Shown piece by piece: positions 52,613 to 60,981 of a stretch of 64,000 nucleotides of DNA. The notes under the pieces were generated by a model, which did not search any database, had not been told where the DNA came from, and saw only the letters and a list, made by a program, of their open reading frames with translations. The position numbers were made by a program, and so were the translations under genes. This DNA comes from Paenibacillus sp. 1781tsa1 (GTDB lineage Bacteria; Bacillota; Bacilli; Paenibacillales; Paenibacillaceae), in assembly GCF_024159265.1 (NCBI RefSeq), contig NZ_JAMYWY010000001.1, positions 372,001 to 436,000 on the forward strand, given 5' to 3'. The stretch's first letter is position 1; each line of letters opens with the position of its first letter.

Positions 52613-52706
52613 CATAATGATTATTAATATAAATCAATTAGCTAATCTGGATAGTGATGTTATTACACAAATAATGTCTGTAACGCATGGCGAAGGAAGA
52701 CTATAA
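52575..52706 (+). CDS. 43-aa putative secreted pro-peptide of a quorum-sensing pair (AloP/Phr-like)
   Basis: A 43-codon ORF in another frame, overlapping the last 38 bp of the HTH-TPR gene. The peptide begins MKKKK, has a hydrophobic core (residues 6-19), a polar region (NLDSDVITQIM) and the short tail SVTHGEGRL at the C-terminus: the charge-hydrophobic-tail plan of Phr/Alo precursors exported by Sec and trimmed to a short C-terminal signal. GGAGG lies 12 bases before the ATG, a little far but usable. The THGEG segment could be the mature signal; this is inference. Such peptides are normally re-imported by the Opp permease and bind the TPR regulator. Confidence 0.7.
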   Translation: MKKKKIFYVILLSIMIININQLANLDSDVITQIMSVTHGEGRL

Positions 52707-52821
52707 CAGCTAAGATATATTAAATTCTTTCATTAACATGCGTCTTATTTCCGGGATATGGAGATGGGGCGCTTATTTGTACTGCCTATTAGATATGACA
52801 TAACGAAAAGAGGATTTATCA

Positions 52822-53346
52822 TTGCAGATTGATATTCAGAAGCTTTACGACAAATATATAACATTGGACATTCCTAATCCATTCACTTTAGAGCAGATCC
52901 ATGATCGACTAACACAGAAATTTTACGCTGAGAAGGTAGATTTAGAGGAGTTTTCCGACTTGCGCAACGATCCTCATGCGGGATTTGATCAGGCGATTGC
53001 AGCTTATGTATTCAAGGATGAGAGGGGAACCAAGCAATTAATTAGCCTGAACAAGGATGAAGATATCCATGAGCCATTGGAGTTTGCATGGATCATTAAT
53101 TCCACTGTGCGAGGATTTTCTCTTCTATTAGTTCTTGAAATCGAAGTATTTTATGGAATGGAAGAGAGTGAGATGACTCTTGGCAATCCACGTTTTGAGG
53201 AATATCTGATCCTACTCTATTTAACAGATTACATTGAGTTTGAGAATGACTCTTTCATTCATCTGTTGCGTGCTCGTTATCGAGAGGGCTACAGACTTCG
53301 TTATTTTGGCATGCAGAATGGTGATGATAATTATCTATACGAATAA
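52822..53346 (+). CDS. Hypothetical protein, 174 aa
   Basis: A 174-residue, acidic, probably cytosolic protein without signal or membrane segments; features include PNPFTLEQIHDRLTQKF (~19-35) and repeated acidic stretches (DLEEF, EFAWIIN, EIEVFYGMEESEM). I do not recognise a family. It starts with TTG 52822, behind AGAGG about eight bases upstream. It follows the regulator/pro-peptide pair by 115 bp in the same direction and might be a target or effector of that system, which is untested. Confidence 0.7.
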   Translation: MQIDIQKLYDKYITLDIPNPFTLEQIHDRLTQKFYAEKVDLEEFSDLRNDPHAGFDQAIAAYVFKDERGTKQLISLNKDEDIHEPLEFAWIINSTVRGFSLLLVLEIEVFYGMEESEMTLGNPRFEEYLILLYLTDYIEFENDSFIHLLRARYREGYRLRYFGMQNGDDNYLYE

Positions 53347-53657
53347 ATTTGCTGTCGGATAAGGTTATTAACTTCTTTCTGGAGAAAGGTGCAAAAAGTA
53401 CTTAGGGTAAAATGCATAATATGTCCATGAATCAGTTTAACGTTAAGGATTGAAAAATTCTCGAATACGATATGTAGACATGCTCTCCATATATTTTCAC
53501 CACATCTTGTAGTGATGAGAGGGCTTCATATCTCTATGCAAAATGCTTGATGTTGAAAGTATCTCTATGTAAATAAACATTTTATTCTGCAAAGGAATAT
53601 AATATGAATTTTTTGGCAATGTATCCTAAAATGTTATACAAAGAGGGGGTGCATGCT
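53347..53657. other. 311-bp AT-rich intergenic region
   Basis: No gene is supported. A weak inverted pair CTCTC/GAGAG spans about 53480-53522, ATCTCTATG occurs twice (around 53530 and 53561), and TATAAT at 53598-53603 may be the -10 box of the Spo0E-like gene. No good -35 box or known regulator site is visible. Confidence 0.4.
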
Positions 53658-53846
53658 ATGAGTGAACCGAGGCAGATCAAAGATAAAATCGAACGGAACA
53701 GGCAAGAGTTAAGTCGTTTGGCGGAGAATCATGGCATGCAAGACAACCAAGTCCTCCGACAGTCCATGGTACTGGACGAGCTGATTAATGAATATAATCG
53801 ATTCAAATATAAAAGCCATCTTAGGAACAGACAACCGATTGCATAA
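53658..53846 (+). CDS. Spo0E-family aspartyl-phosphate phosphatase
   Basis: A 62-residue two-helix protein of the Spo0E family with the signature QSMVLDELINEYNRF (~33-47; the LDxLIxxY core). Spo0E-type proteins dephosphorylate Spo0A~P and hold back sporulation. The ATG at 53658 lies nine bases after AGAGGGGG; the frame extends 18 codons upstream. It is close to the peptide-sensing pair, so both may feed into the sporulation decision. Two terminators follow, the first overlapping its stop codon. Confidence 0.88.
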   Translation: MSEPRQIKDKIERNRQELSRLAENHGMQDNQVLRQSMVLDELINEYNRFKYKSHLRNRQPIA

Positions 53847-53862
53847 TGCAGTCGGTTTTTTT
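53833..53862 (+). terminator. Terminator overlapping the end of the Spo0E-like gene
   Basis: AACCGATTGCA (53833-53843) pairs with TGCAGTCGGTT (53847-53857) with one G-U pair; the loop is the TAA stop, followed by a T run to 53862. Confidence 0.88.
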
Positions 53863-53894
53863 GTCTAATTATTGTTCTATAGAAATAGCGTAGT

Positions 53895-53921
53895 CGACTG
53901 TAGCGATACAGTCGGCTTTTT
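53895..53921 (+). terminator. Second, tandem terminator
   Basis: CGACTGT (53895-53901) pairs with ACAGTCG (53908-53914), then TTTTT. It gives tandem termination before the sensor kinase operon. Confidence 0.75.
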
Positions 53922-54088
53922 GGCGTTCACCTTGAAACCTATGCGGATAACTTGAAATTCCGTACCAATTCCAGGATTGGCAGGATAGCGAATGATCATT
54001 AAAACTGGATATGATGACCCCAGTTATATCCAGATTGATCTGTGAAGGGGGCTCATACAATGATCGGGAGAGGGAGGGATGAACGGAA

Positions 54089-55912
54089 ATGATGGACAAG
54101 GTACGTACTTTTTTCGGAAAAAACGTAAACCTGCGCACCAAGTTGCTCCTGTTGTTCCTGGCGCTGACGTTGCTGCCGTTAAGCTTGCAGGGAGTGATGA
54201 ACTACAAGCATTTCTCGCAGACGATGGATCGCAAGACCGAGCAGTTCACTATTGAACTGGTTCGCCAGATTAACGCCAATCTGAATCGGCTGCTGAAGGA
54301 CTTTGAGCGGTTGTCGCTCTTGCCGCTTTACGATCAGATGGTGCTTGGCATTCTAGGGAAATACAACGCGTCAATGGGGTCGGGTACATGGGCGAGGTCT
54401 GAGGATTATCTGAAAATGAAGCTTTACACATCTGGTCAAGCTTATGACCGACCCGAGATTCGGGGAATTCATCTGATTAGCAACAGCGGCATTCTGTTCT
54501 CCAATCTCGATTCACTGGCGGTCAAGCCGGTATGGGACAGCAGACAGGATGATTGGTTTGCAGAGCTTGAAGACTCGGAAGGGACGTGGCGCCTGATTCC
54601 TCCGCATGACCCCGGCTACTACACGGGCGTTCAGCAAGAATCGTATATATCGGTGGGCAGAGTGCTTCGAGATCCGGGTACGCTCCAGCGATTGGGGTAC
54701 ATTCTGATTGACATCCGTCTGGAAGCCTTCGGCCAACTGTTATCCAATCTGAATGTTGAGCAAGATGCAAGCTTGATGATTGTCGACAGCAAGCAGCGCC
54801 TTCTGTTCGAGCGGATCTCCACCGGAGGAATGTCTGCTTACGACCAGTTGCTAACGAATGGACAGCTTCAAAGCTATGCAGGAAACCAAAAAAATGTTCT
54901 GGATGGGCAGTCCTATCTCTATGTACAACACCATTCTAGCTATTCCGGGCTCTCGGTGATCAGTCTTACACCTATTGCTGTGATTCAAAAGGAGTCGGGT
55001 GAGATGCTCACTTTCACAATAGGGTTCGCTGTATTGTGTATGGCGGCTATATCGATCCTTGCATTCCTGTTATCCTATCGTATCACCCGGCCACTGATTC
55101 GACTGAAGCACCATATGATACGGGTAGAGCAGGGAGATTTTAGCCAGCGGGTAGCGCACTTCAGCAATGATGAATTCGGACAGATGAGTAGGGGCTTTAA
55201 CCGAATGATGGAAGAGATTCATCGACTGTTCAATGAGGTGTTTCTGCTGGGCATTCAAGAGCGGGAGGCAGAGTTGTCCGCGTTGCAAAGCCAGATGAAT
55301 CCTCACTTTATATACAACACATTGGAGTCCATTAACATGATGGCCATTCGCCAGAAGCATGCTGAGGTGTCGGACATGGTGACGGCGCTCGGCAAGCTGC
55401 TGCGCTATACGATTGATAAGGTGGACCGGATGGTTCCACTTGGAGAAGAACTTGCTTTTGTACAATCCTATGTACGCATTCAGCAGGTACGTTACAACGG
55501 CAAGTTAAAGATTATCTATGACATCGAAGAAGAGATAACGGAATGTGCGATTCCGAAACTGATACTGCAACCGCTGGTGGAAAATGCAGTCTACCACGGC
55601 ATTGAAGGGCAGGAAAATGGAGGAGTAATCTGGGTATCTGCTTTGAAATTTGATCATGAGCTGCTGATTAGCGTACGAGACAATGGTAAGGGGATGACTC
55701 AGGCTAAGATTGACGAGTTAAACGAATCCATATCAAAACAGCCTTCCAATGAGGCATTACGTTGCCATGCCGGGGATAGTCTGGGGCTTAACAATATCGC
55801 CCAGAGGCTCCGTCTTATATATGGAGAAGGCGGCAGCCTAAGCATTGATGGAAGTCCCGGGCAGGGCCTGGTGGTCACCATATCCATTCAACTTCTACCG
55901 AAAGGGGATTGA
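54089..55912 (+). CDS. Sensor histidine kinase, YesM type
   Basis: A 607-residue membrane kinase: span at ~17-37, large extracellular sensor (~40-285), second span (~290-310), HAMP (~312-365), His_kinase domain with the phosphorylated histidine in LQSQMNPHFIYNTLESINMM (~405-424) and HATPase domain (LQPLVENAVYHGI, GLGLNNIAQRL) to the end. YesM-type kinases sense extracellular sugars and, with the partner regulator encoded next, switch on the neighbouring ABC operon. Both ATG 54089 and 54092 are possible. Confidence 0.93.
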   Translation: MMDKVRTFFGKNVNLRTKLLLLFLALTLLPLSLQGVMNYKHFSQTMDRKTEQFTIELVRQINANLNRLLKDFERLSLLPLYDQMVLGILGKYNASMGSGTWARSEDYLKMKLYTSGQAYDRPEIRGIHLISNSGILFSNLDSLAVKPVWDSRQDDWFAELEDSEGTWRLIPPHDPGYYTGVQQESYISVGRVLRDPGTLQRLGYILIDIRLEAFGQLLSNLNVEQDASLMIVDSKQRLLFERISTGGMSAYDQLLTNGQLQSYAGNQKNVLDGQSYLYVQHHSSYSGLSVISLTPIAVIQKESGEMLTFTIGFAVLCMAAISILAFLLSYRITRPLIRLKHHMIRVEQGDFSQRVAHFSNDEFGQMSRGFNRMMEEIHRLFNEVFLLGIQEREAELSALQSQMNPHFIYNTLESINMMAIRQKHAEVSDMVTALGKLLRYTIDKVDRMVPLGEELAFVQSYVRIQQVRYNGKLKIIYDIEEEITECAIPKLILQPLVENAVYHGIEGQENGGVIWVSALKFDHELLISVRDNGKGMTQAKIDELNESISKQPSNEALRCHAGDSLGLNNIAQRLRLIYGEGGSLSIDGSPGQGLVVTISIQLLPKGD

Positions 55913-55917
55913 AGCGC

Positions 55918-56685
55918 ATGTATAAAGTATTGCTTGTAGAGGATGAGACGGTCATCCGTCAGGGACTGAGGGAGCTGATCGTACAAGCGTCTTCTCAGTT
56001 TCAGGTAACGGGCGAAGCGTCGAGCGGTACCGAGGCGCTGGATTTTCTGAGATGTGAGGTGCCGGATGTGTTAATCACGGATATCCGCATGCGTGAAATG
56101 GATGGATTAACTTTGGCAAGCAAAGCCAGAGACATGTATCCTGAATTGCTCATGCTCATCATTAGCGGCTATGGCGAGTTTGAATATGCGCGCAGAGCGA
56201 TGGAGTTCGGGGTGTTGAACTACCTGTTGAAGCCAATCGATCGCTATGAACTGGCATTATGCATACAGAAGATTCAATTGCTGCTGGATCGCAGATATGG
56301 TATTTCAACCCTTTCGGTCCCGGAGCCATCTGGGAAAGCAGAACACGCTGGTGGAGATACGCGGAAGATTATCCGAGATGTGAAGGAGCATATCAAGCAA
56401 CATCCCGATGGAGATTTGCGACTTCAGACGATAGCAGATCTCGTTAACTTGAACCCTACTTATTTGAGCCAGTTGTTCAAGAACGAAATAGGCATTAATT
56501 ATTCCGAATACATCACGGAGGCACGTATGGAGCGGGCCAAGTGGTTGCTGATCAACACGGGTCTCAAAATCTATGATGTGGCACGGTTATCCGGGCATCA
56601 AAGTCCCAAACACTTCATGCTGGTGTTCAAGCAGCAGGTGGGATGGACTGCGGGAGAATACCGAGACCGATTCAGTATTTCTTGA
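55918..56685 (+). CDS. Response regulator with AraC-type DNA-binding domain, YesN type
   Basis: A 255-residue regulator: receiver domain (VEDE at 7-10; phosphorylated aspartate in PDVLITDIRMREMDGLT) and C-terminal AraC HTH pair (IADLVNLNPTYLSQLFKNEI, VARLSGHQSPKHFMLVFKQQ). It is shorter than typical YesN proteins because the middle linker is reduced. The start is ATG 55918, about ten bases after AAAGGGG and 5 bp after the kinase stop. It most likely activates the sugar-transport operon that begins at 56788. Confidence 0.93.
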   Translation: MYKVLLVEDETVIRQGLRELIVQASSQFQVTGEASSGTEALDFLRCEVPDVLITDIRMREMDGLTLASKARDMYPELLMLIISGYGEFEYARRAMEFGVLNYLLKPIDRYELALCIQKIQLLLDRRYGISTLSVPEPSGKAEHAGGDTRKIIRDVKEHIKQHPDGDLRLQTIADLVNLNPTYLSQLFKNEIGINYSEYITEARMERAKWLLINTGLKIYDVARLSGHQSPKHFMLVFKQQVGWTAGEYRDRFSIS

Positions 56686-56725
56686 AAAACCATACCATTT
56701 CTGTAGTTGACGTGATTTATGAGGG

Positions 56726-56745
56726 AACGAAGCTTTCGTTATACT
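56726..56745 (+). promoter_or_regulatory. Promoter and operator candidate before the sugar ABC operon
   Basis: AACGAA-GCT-TTCGTT (56726-56740) is a 6-3-6 inverted repeat directly upstream of and touching a TATACT -10 box (56740-56745). It lies about 45 bp before the binding-protein gene and may be the site of the YesN-type regulator or a repressor. Confidence 0.5.
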
Positions 56746-56787
56746 TTGGTTGCACCTGTTACCACAACGTCCATAAGGGGGATTTCC

Positions 56788-58083
56788 ATGAAAAAAGCAG
56801 GACTGATACTGATGCTTGTACTCATGATGGTGGCTTCAATCGCGTGCACTAGCGCCAATTCCAGCAGTGAACCTGGCAGTGCAGGCGGGGAGAATGGGGA
56901 GGTGGAGCTGAAGTTCATTATGTGGGGCAACCAGGCACATATGGATGTATACAACAAGCTGATTGATGGCTTCACCAAGGAAAATCCAGGCATCAAAGTC
57001 ACGATGGAATCCGTACCTTTCGCAGAATACCAACAAAAAATTTCGGTGCTTGCTGCCGGAGGCTCTCTTCCCGATCTCGCCTGGGTATCGGAGCGAATGG
57101 TACCACAATTCAAGTCCAACCACATTCTGGCCGATGTATCCGAGTTCAAGGATGATGCACAGTTTAAGCTGGATGATTATATTCCAAGTACATTGGATTT
57201 GTTCCGTGATGGAGACCAGCTGCTGGGGCTACCTTTCTCTACACCTCCTGTGGTCATGTTTTACAATAAAACGCTGTTCGACAAGGCCGACCTGACTGAT
57301 CCAAACACACTTGCCACCCAAGGACAATGGACATGGGAACAGTTCGAAGAGTCTGCCAAGGCGATTACAAGTAAGGAGGCGACCAACCGAATCTATGGAG
57401 CCAACTTTTTTCGCGACTGGAAGACCTGGGCGGTGCTCTCCTCCTACTCTTGGTCCAATGGAAGCGGTCCATTCGACGAAGGTATGACGAAGTTCACCTG
57501 GAACGATGCCTATGGTGTACAGACTTTTGAATTACTGGAGCGCATGATGTTCACCGATGAATCACATCCGAAGGCGGGTGAGCAAGTTAGCTTCGATGCG
57601 GGTAATGTGGGCATGTTCTTCGACAATTACAGCTATGTATCCAAAGCAAGGGAGATTACGGATTTTGAATGGAGCATCGCGCCTATGCCTTCCGGTTCAC
57701 AAGGCAGTGTACCGATGCTAGGGCAGGCCGGATATGCCATGTTCAACGATAGCAAACATCCAGAGGAAACGAAGAAGCTGTTGAAGTATTTTGCGAGTGA
57801 GCAGGGAATTCAGGCGACAGCCACCTATTTTGTGCCTCCTCGTACTTCTGTTCTGAACTCGGATGCATTCATTCTTCAGCCGAATAACCCAAGCAAAGAG
57901 CATATTGTGCAGGCCGTCATTGATGAAATGCCGAAAGCGCGCTTAATTCCCGGACATATCCGATGGCAGGATATCGACAATGCGGTATTGCAGGGATTTG
58001 ACCGACTGTTTGCCCGGACGGCGACAACTGAGGATAACCTGAAACAAATGCAGGAAGAGATCCAAAGTGTATTACAACCCTAA
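56788..58083 (+). CDS. Sugar ABC transporter solute-binding lipoprotein (family 1)
   Basis: A 431-residue lipoprotein: signal peptide with lipobox SIAC (cysteine near residue 18), Ser/Gly-rich tether, then the UgpB/MalE-like fold (VELKFIMWGNQAHMDVYNKL, WVSERMVPQFKSNHILADVS, LFRDGDQLLGLPFSTPPVVM). It captures an unknown carbohydrate. The start is ATG 56788 behind AAGGGGGATTTCC. It is first gene of an operon with a TIM-barrel enzyme, two permeases and an FAD enzyme, downstream of a YesMN pair. Confidence 0.93.
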   Translation: MKKAGLILMLVLMMVASIACTSANSSSEPGSAGGENGEVELKFIMWGNQAHMDVYNKLIDGFTKENPGIKVTMESVPFAEYQQKISVLAAGGSLPDLAWVSERMVPQFKSNHILADVSEFKDDAQFKLDDYIPSTLDLFRDGDQLLGLPFSTPPVVMFYNKTLFDKADLTDPNTLATQGQWTWEQFEESAKAITSKEATNRIYGANFFRDWKTWAVLSSYSWSNGSGPFDEGMTKFTWNDAYGVQTFELLERMMFTDESHPKAGEQVSFDAGNVGMFFDNYSYVSKAREITDFEWSIAPMPSGSQGSVPMLGQAGYAMFNDSKHPEETKKLLKYFASEQGIQATATYFVPPRTSVLNSDAFILQPNNPSKEHIVQAVIDEMPKARLIPGHIRWQDIDNAVLQGFDRLFARTATTEDNLKQMQEEIQSVLQP

Positions 58084-58113
58084 ATCATTCGATCGAAACC
58101 GGAGGTGAGAAAG

Positions 58114-58815
58114 ATGGGCAAATTCAAAGAATTACTTGAGCGGAAACAGCTGTCCCTGGTGGTAAGTCTGCCTGAGAATGAACTTGCTTTGGCTCGGGCA
58201 GCTATGGAAGAGGGCGCTGATGCACTCAAGGTGCACTATAATGTCGGTCATCGCGCCAGCGGGAATCATTTTGGTCCACTGGACAGGTATGCCGAGGTAT
58301 TTCGGGCGATCCGCAGTGAGTTTGGTGGTCCGCTTGGGGTCGTACCTTCCGGCAGTATAGATGGAGCACGAAGGGAGGATGTGGAGCGCCTTGCTGGACT
58401 GGGTTTTGATTTCTATTCCATCTATGCACATCACTTGCGCTCCTTCATGCTGAGTGACTTGGGGCTGGACCCAACATTTGCGATCAATGAGGAATATGAT
58501 GTTTCCCTCGTAAAATCCGCAGCTCACTTCGGCTTCTCTGCTCTGGAGGCATCCATTGTACCTGGCAAAGAATATGGTACACCGCTCAGCTTCGCGGATG
58601 TGCTCAAGTATCGCCGTCTGGTCTTGCAAGCCCAGGTTCCGGTATTGGTTCCTTCCCAGCGAAAGCTGGTACCGGAGGATGTTCGGGTGCTAAGCCATGC
58701 TGGGGTCAAAGCGATTATGCTTGGAGCGGTTGTGACAGGCAACACGGAGGAACAGCTGCGGAGGGCTGTGAACGAGTTCCGCAATGCGGTGGACAGTCTG
58801 AGCCGTCCAGACTAA
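58114..58815 (+). CDS. Predicted (beta/alpha)8-barrel enzyme, substrate unknown
   Basis: A 233-residue soluble protein whose alternating strands (LSLVVSLP, ADALKVHYNV, GPLGVVPSG, FDFYSIYAH, FSALEASIVPG, VPVLVPSQRKL, VKAIMLGAVVTG) fit a complete TIM barrel, ending in a phosphate-binding-like GVKAIMLGAVVTGNTEEQ. This resembles phospho-sugar epimerases and related barrels such as NanE, but key residues do not settle the family. The start is ATG 58114, seven bases after GGAGGTGA. Position inside a sugar ABC operon suggests it processes the imported compound. Confidence 0.75.
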   Translation: MGKFKELLERKQLSLVVSLPENELALARAAMEEGADALKVHYNVGHRASGNHFGPLDRYAEVFRAIRSEFGGPLGVVPSGSIDGARREDVERLAGLGFDFYSIYAHHLRSFMLSDLGLDPTFAINEEYDVSLVKSAAHFGFSALEASIVPGKEYGTPLSFADVLKYRRLVLQAQVPVLVPSQRKLVPEDVRVLSHAGVKAIMLGAVVTGNTEEQLRRAVNEFRNAVDSLSRPD

Positions 58816-58867
58816 TCAGGGAAAGTCAGGTATATCATGGGGGACACCCTATGTTAGCATCCAGTCG

Positions 58868-59078
58868 TTCTAACGAATCGAGCACATGTTATTCGCGTCC
58901 ATGTGTACGGATCTAAAGTTTAAGGAATCATAGAGACGTTATTTCGTCCATTTGGTCGATTTTCATGGTTCTGGCGACATTTTATGGAGATATAACATGA
59001 CTGAGATTCGTTACCCGGTGCATTCTTTAAAAGTCTGCCTTATAAGATGCGGTGGATTCGTCAGCGCTTGGAGCGAGG
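58868..59078. repeat. Dispersed four-arm intergenic repeat, copy C (inverted relative to B)
   Basis: Arms start TCTAACGAATCGAGCACATG (58869) and TTAAGGAATCATAGAGACGT (58920); the inverted partners end GAGATTCGTTA (59013) and GGATTCGTCAGCGC. The right end GCGCTTGGAGCGAGG (59064-59078) is the reverse complement of the left extension of copy B. It occupies most of the 353-bp gap inside the ABC operon, between the barrel enzyme and the first permease. Confidence 0.85.
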
Positions 59079-59168
59079 GAGAACATACCTTTTGAGACAA
59101 CACCTTATATAGAATCGTCACAGAGTTCAGCTTCGGAGGAAATTTGAATAAAAAGGGGGTGGCTAATT

Positions 59169-60083
59169 GTGACCCATCCACACAAGCGCAAAAGAAGGGG
59201 GCCGCTCGCCAGAGAAGCCCAGATCGCGGGGTGGCTGTTTGTATCGCCGATGGTGCTTGGGTTTACGCTGCTGCTGTTGTTTCCCATGGGTCTCGCGTTA
59301 TACATGAGCCTGACCGATTGGCCGCTGCTGGGGGATCATCATTTTGTTGGACTGGAGAATTACCGGAATATTATGACAGACACCATGTTCTGGAAAGTGC
59401 TCGCCAATACAGTTTATTTCACAGTGGGACTTGTACCGCTTAATATTGTGCTCGCCCTGCTGCTCGCGTTGCTGCTATCCAGGAATCTGCGGGGGATCGG
59501 AATTTTTCGAACAGCAATCTTTGTTCCGGTCATGACCTCGTTGATCGTATGGGCCATCGTGTGGAAGCTGATGTATGCAACAGAATCAGGATTGATTAAT
59601 CAACTTCTATTGATGACGGGCATCAAGGGTCCGGCGTGGCTATACAATGAAGATTTGGCAATGCCGGCAGTGATTGTGACCAGTGTGCTGAAAAATGTAG
59701 GTCTGAATATGGTGCTGTTCATTGCAGCCATTCAGCAGGTACCGCGTTCACTGTACGAAGCAGCAACATTGGACGGTGCGGGCAGAAGGGGAACCTTCTT
59801 TCACGTTACACTGCCTATGATTACACCAACGGTGTTTCTGACTGTGGTCATGACCGTGATTGGTTCACTCAAAGTATTCGGACAGATCTATGTGATGACA
59901 CAGGGTGGGCCGAGTAATAGCACAAAGGTATTAGTTTATTATATCTGGGAAAAAGCATTCAAACTATTCCAGTTCGGCTATGCTTCTGCTCTTGCCTATG
60001 TACTGTTCTTCATCGTACTGATCCTGACACTGCTGCAATGGCAGCTCCGAAAGAGGTGGGTATTCAATGAAGGCGATGCCTAG
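59169..60083 (+). CDS. Sugar ABC transporter permease, MalF/UgpA type
   Basis: A 304-residue permease with a basic N-terminus (HPHKRKRRG), six predicted spans and an EAA loop near residues 195-215 (LYEAATLDGAGRRGTFFHVT). It starts with GTG 59169 behind AAAGGGGGTGG. It overlaps the next permease gene by 17 bp. Separated from the upstream part of the operon by repeat copy C. Confidence 0.92.
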   Translation: MTHPHKRKRRGPLAREAQIAGWLFVSPMVLGFTLLLLFPMGLALYMSLTDWPLLGDHHFVGLENYRNIMTDTMFWKVLANTVYFTVGLVPLNIVLALLLALLLSRNLRGIGIFRTAIFVPVMTSLIVWAIVWKLMYATESGLINQLLLMTGIKGPAWLYNEDLAMPAVIVTSVLKNVGLNMVLFIAAIQQVPRSLYEAATLDGAGRRGTFFHVTLPMITPTVFLTVVMTVIGSLKVFGQIYVMTQGGPSNSTKVLVYYIWEKAFKLFQFGYASALAYVLFFIVLILTLLQWQLRKRWVFNEGDA

Positions 60084-60921
60084 TCCTTCGGGGAGGAAGA
60101 TAGGAAGTACCCTGGGGACGTATTTGCTGCTGACACTGATTTCGCTAATCATGATTGTTCCGTTTATCTGGATGATATCGACGTCATTCAAAGAGCCCCA
60201 GAGCATATTCACCTATCCACCACAGTGGATACCGGAATCATTCCGATTTCAGAACTACATCGATGTCTTTCGACTGATTCCGTTTCACCGTTTTTATTGG
60301 AACAGTATTTACATTTCTGCGTTGGTTGTGCTGGGAACCGTATTTTTTGCTTCTCTCGCCGGTTATGCATTCGCCAAAATTCCATTTAAGGGACGTAATG
60401 TGGTATTTCTCATCCTGCTGAGTGCCATGATGATTCCTCATGAGGTGACTGCGATTCCGATGTTTCTATTCATGCGGCAGTTGGGGTGGATTGATACCCA
60501 TCTTCCGCTGATACTACTGCCAATCTTTGGCGCGGGCGGTGTATTTGGCATCTTTGTGATGCGGCAATTCTTCATCACGGTGCCAACGGAACTGGAGGAA
60601 GCGGCGATGATCGACGGCTGCAACCGATTCCGAATATATGCGCGAATTATGCTGCCTATTGCCAAGCCGGGTATGGCTACGCTGACGATCTTCACGTTTG
60701 TGACGATCTGGAATGAGTTCTTCGATCCGTTGATTTTCATTAACTCGCGTGATCTAATGACGCTGCCGCTTGGATTATCTCTCTTTACAGATGAGGTGGG
60801 CACAGCCTGGCAATATCTGATGAGCGCCACCGTCATGGCGACCTTACCACTGTTAATTGTCTTTTTCCTGGCACAACGGCGCTTCATTGAGGGGGTTGCC
60901 ATGACGGGACTGAAAGAGTAA
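60067..60921 (+). CDS. Sugar ABC transporter permease, MalG/UgpE type
   Basis: A 284-residue permease with six predicted spans and an EAA-type loop around residues 178-198 (EEAAMIDGCNRFRIYARIML). It starts inside the previous gene behind AGAGGTGGG. No ATPase gene follows; a shared UgpC/MsmX-type ATPase is presumably used. Confidence 0.92.
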   Translation: MKAMPSPSGRKIGSTLGTYLLLTLISLIMIVPFIWMISTSFKEPQSIFTYPPQWIPESFRFQNYIDVFRLIPFHRFYWNSIYISALVVLGTVFFASLAGYAFAKIPFKGRNVVFLILLSAMMIPHEVTAIPMFLFMRQLGWIDTHLPLILLPIFGAGGVFGIFVMRQFFITVPTELEEAAMIDGCNRFRIYARIMLPIAKPGMATLTIFTFVTIWNEFFDPLIFINSRDLMTLPLGLSLFTDEVGTAWQYLMSATVMATLPLLIVFFLAQRRFIEGVAMTGLKE

Positions 60922-60981
60922 GCCATGAAATACGTGCAAAGGCGAGCAATACGTGCAATAGAACGGAAGGAGGGACAACAT

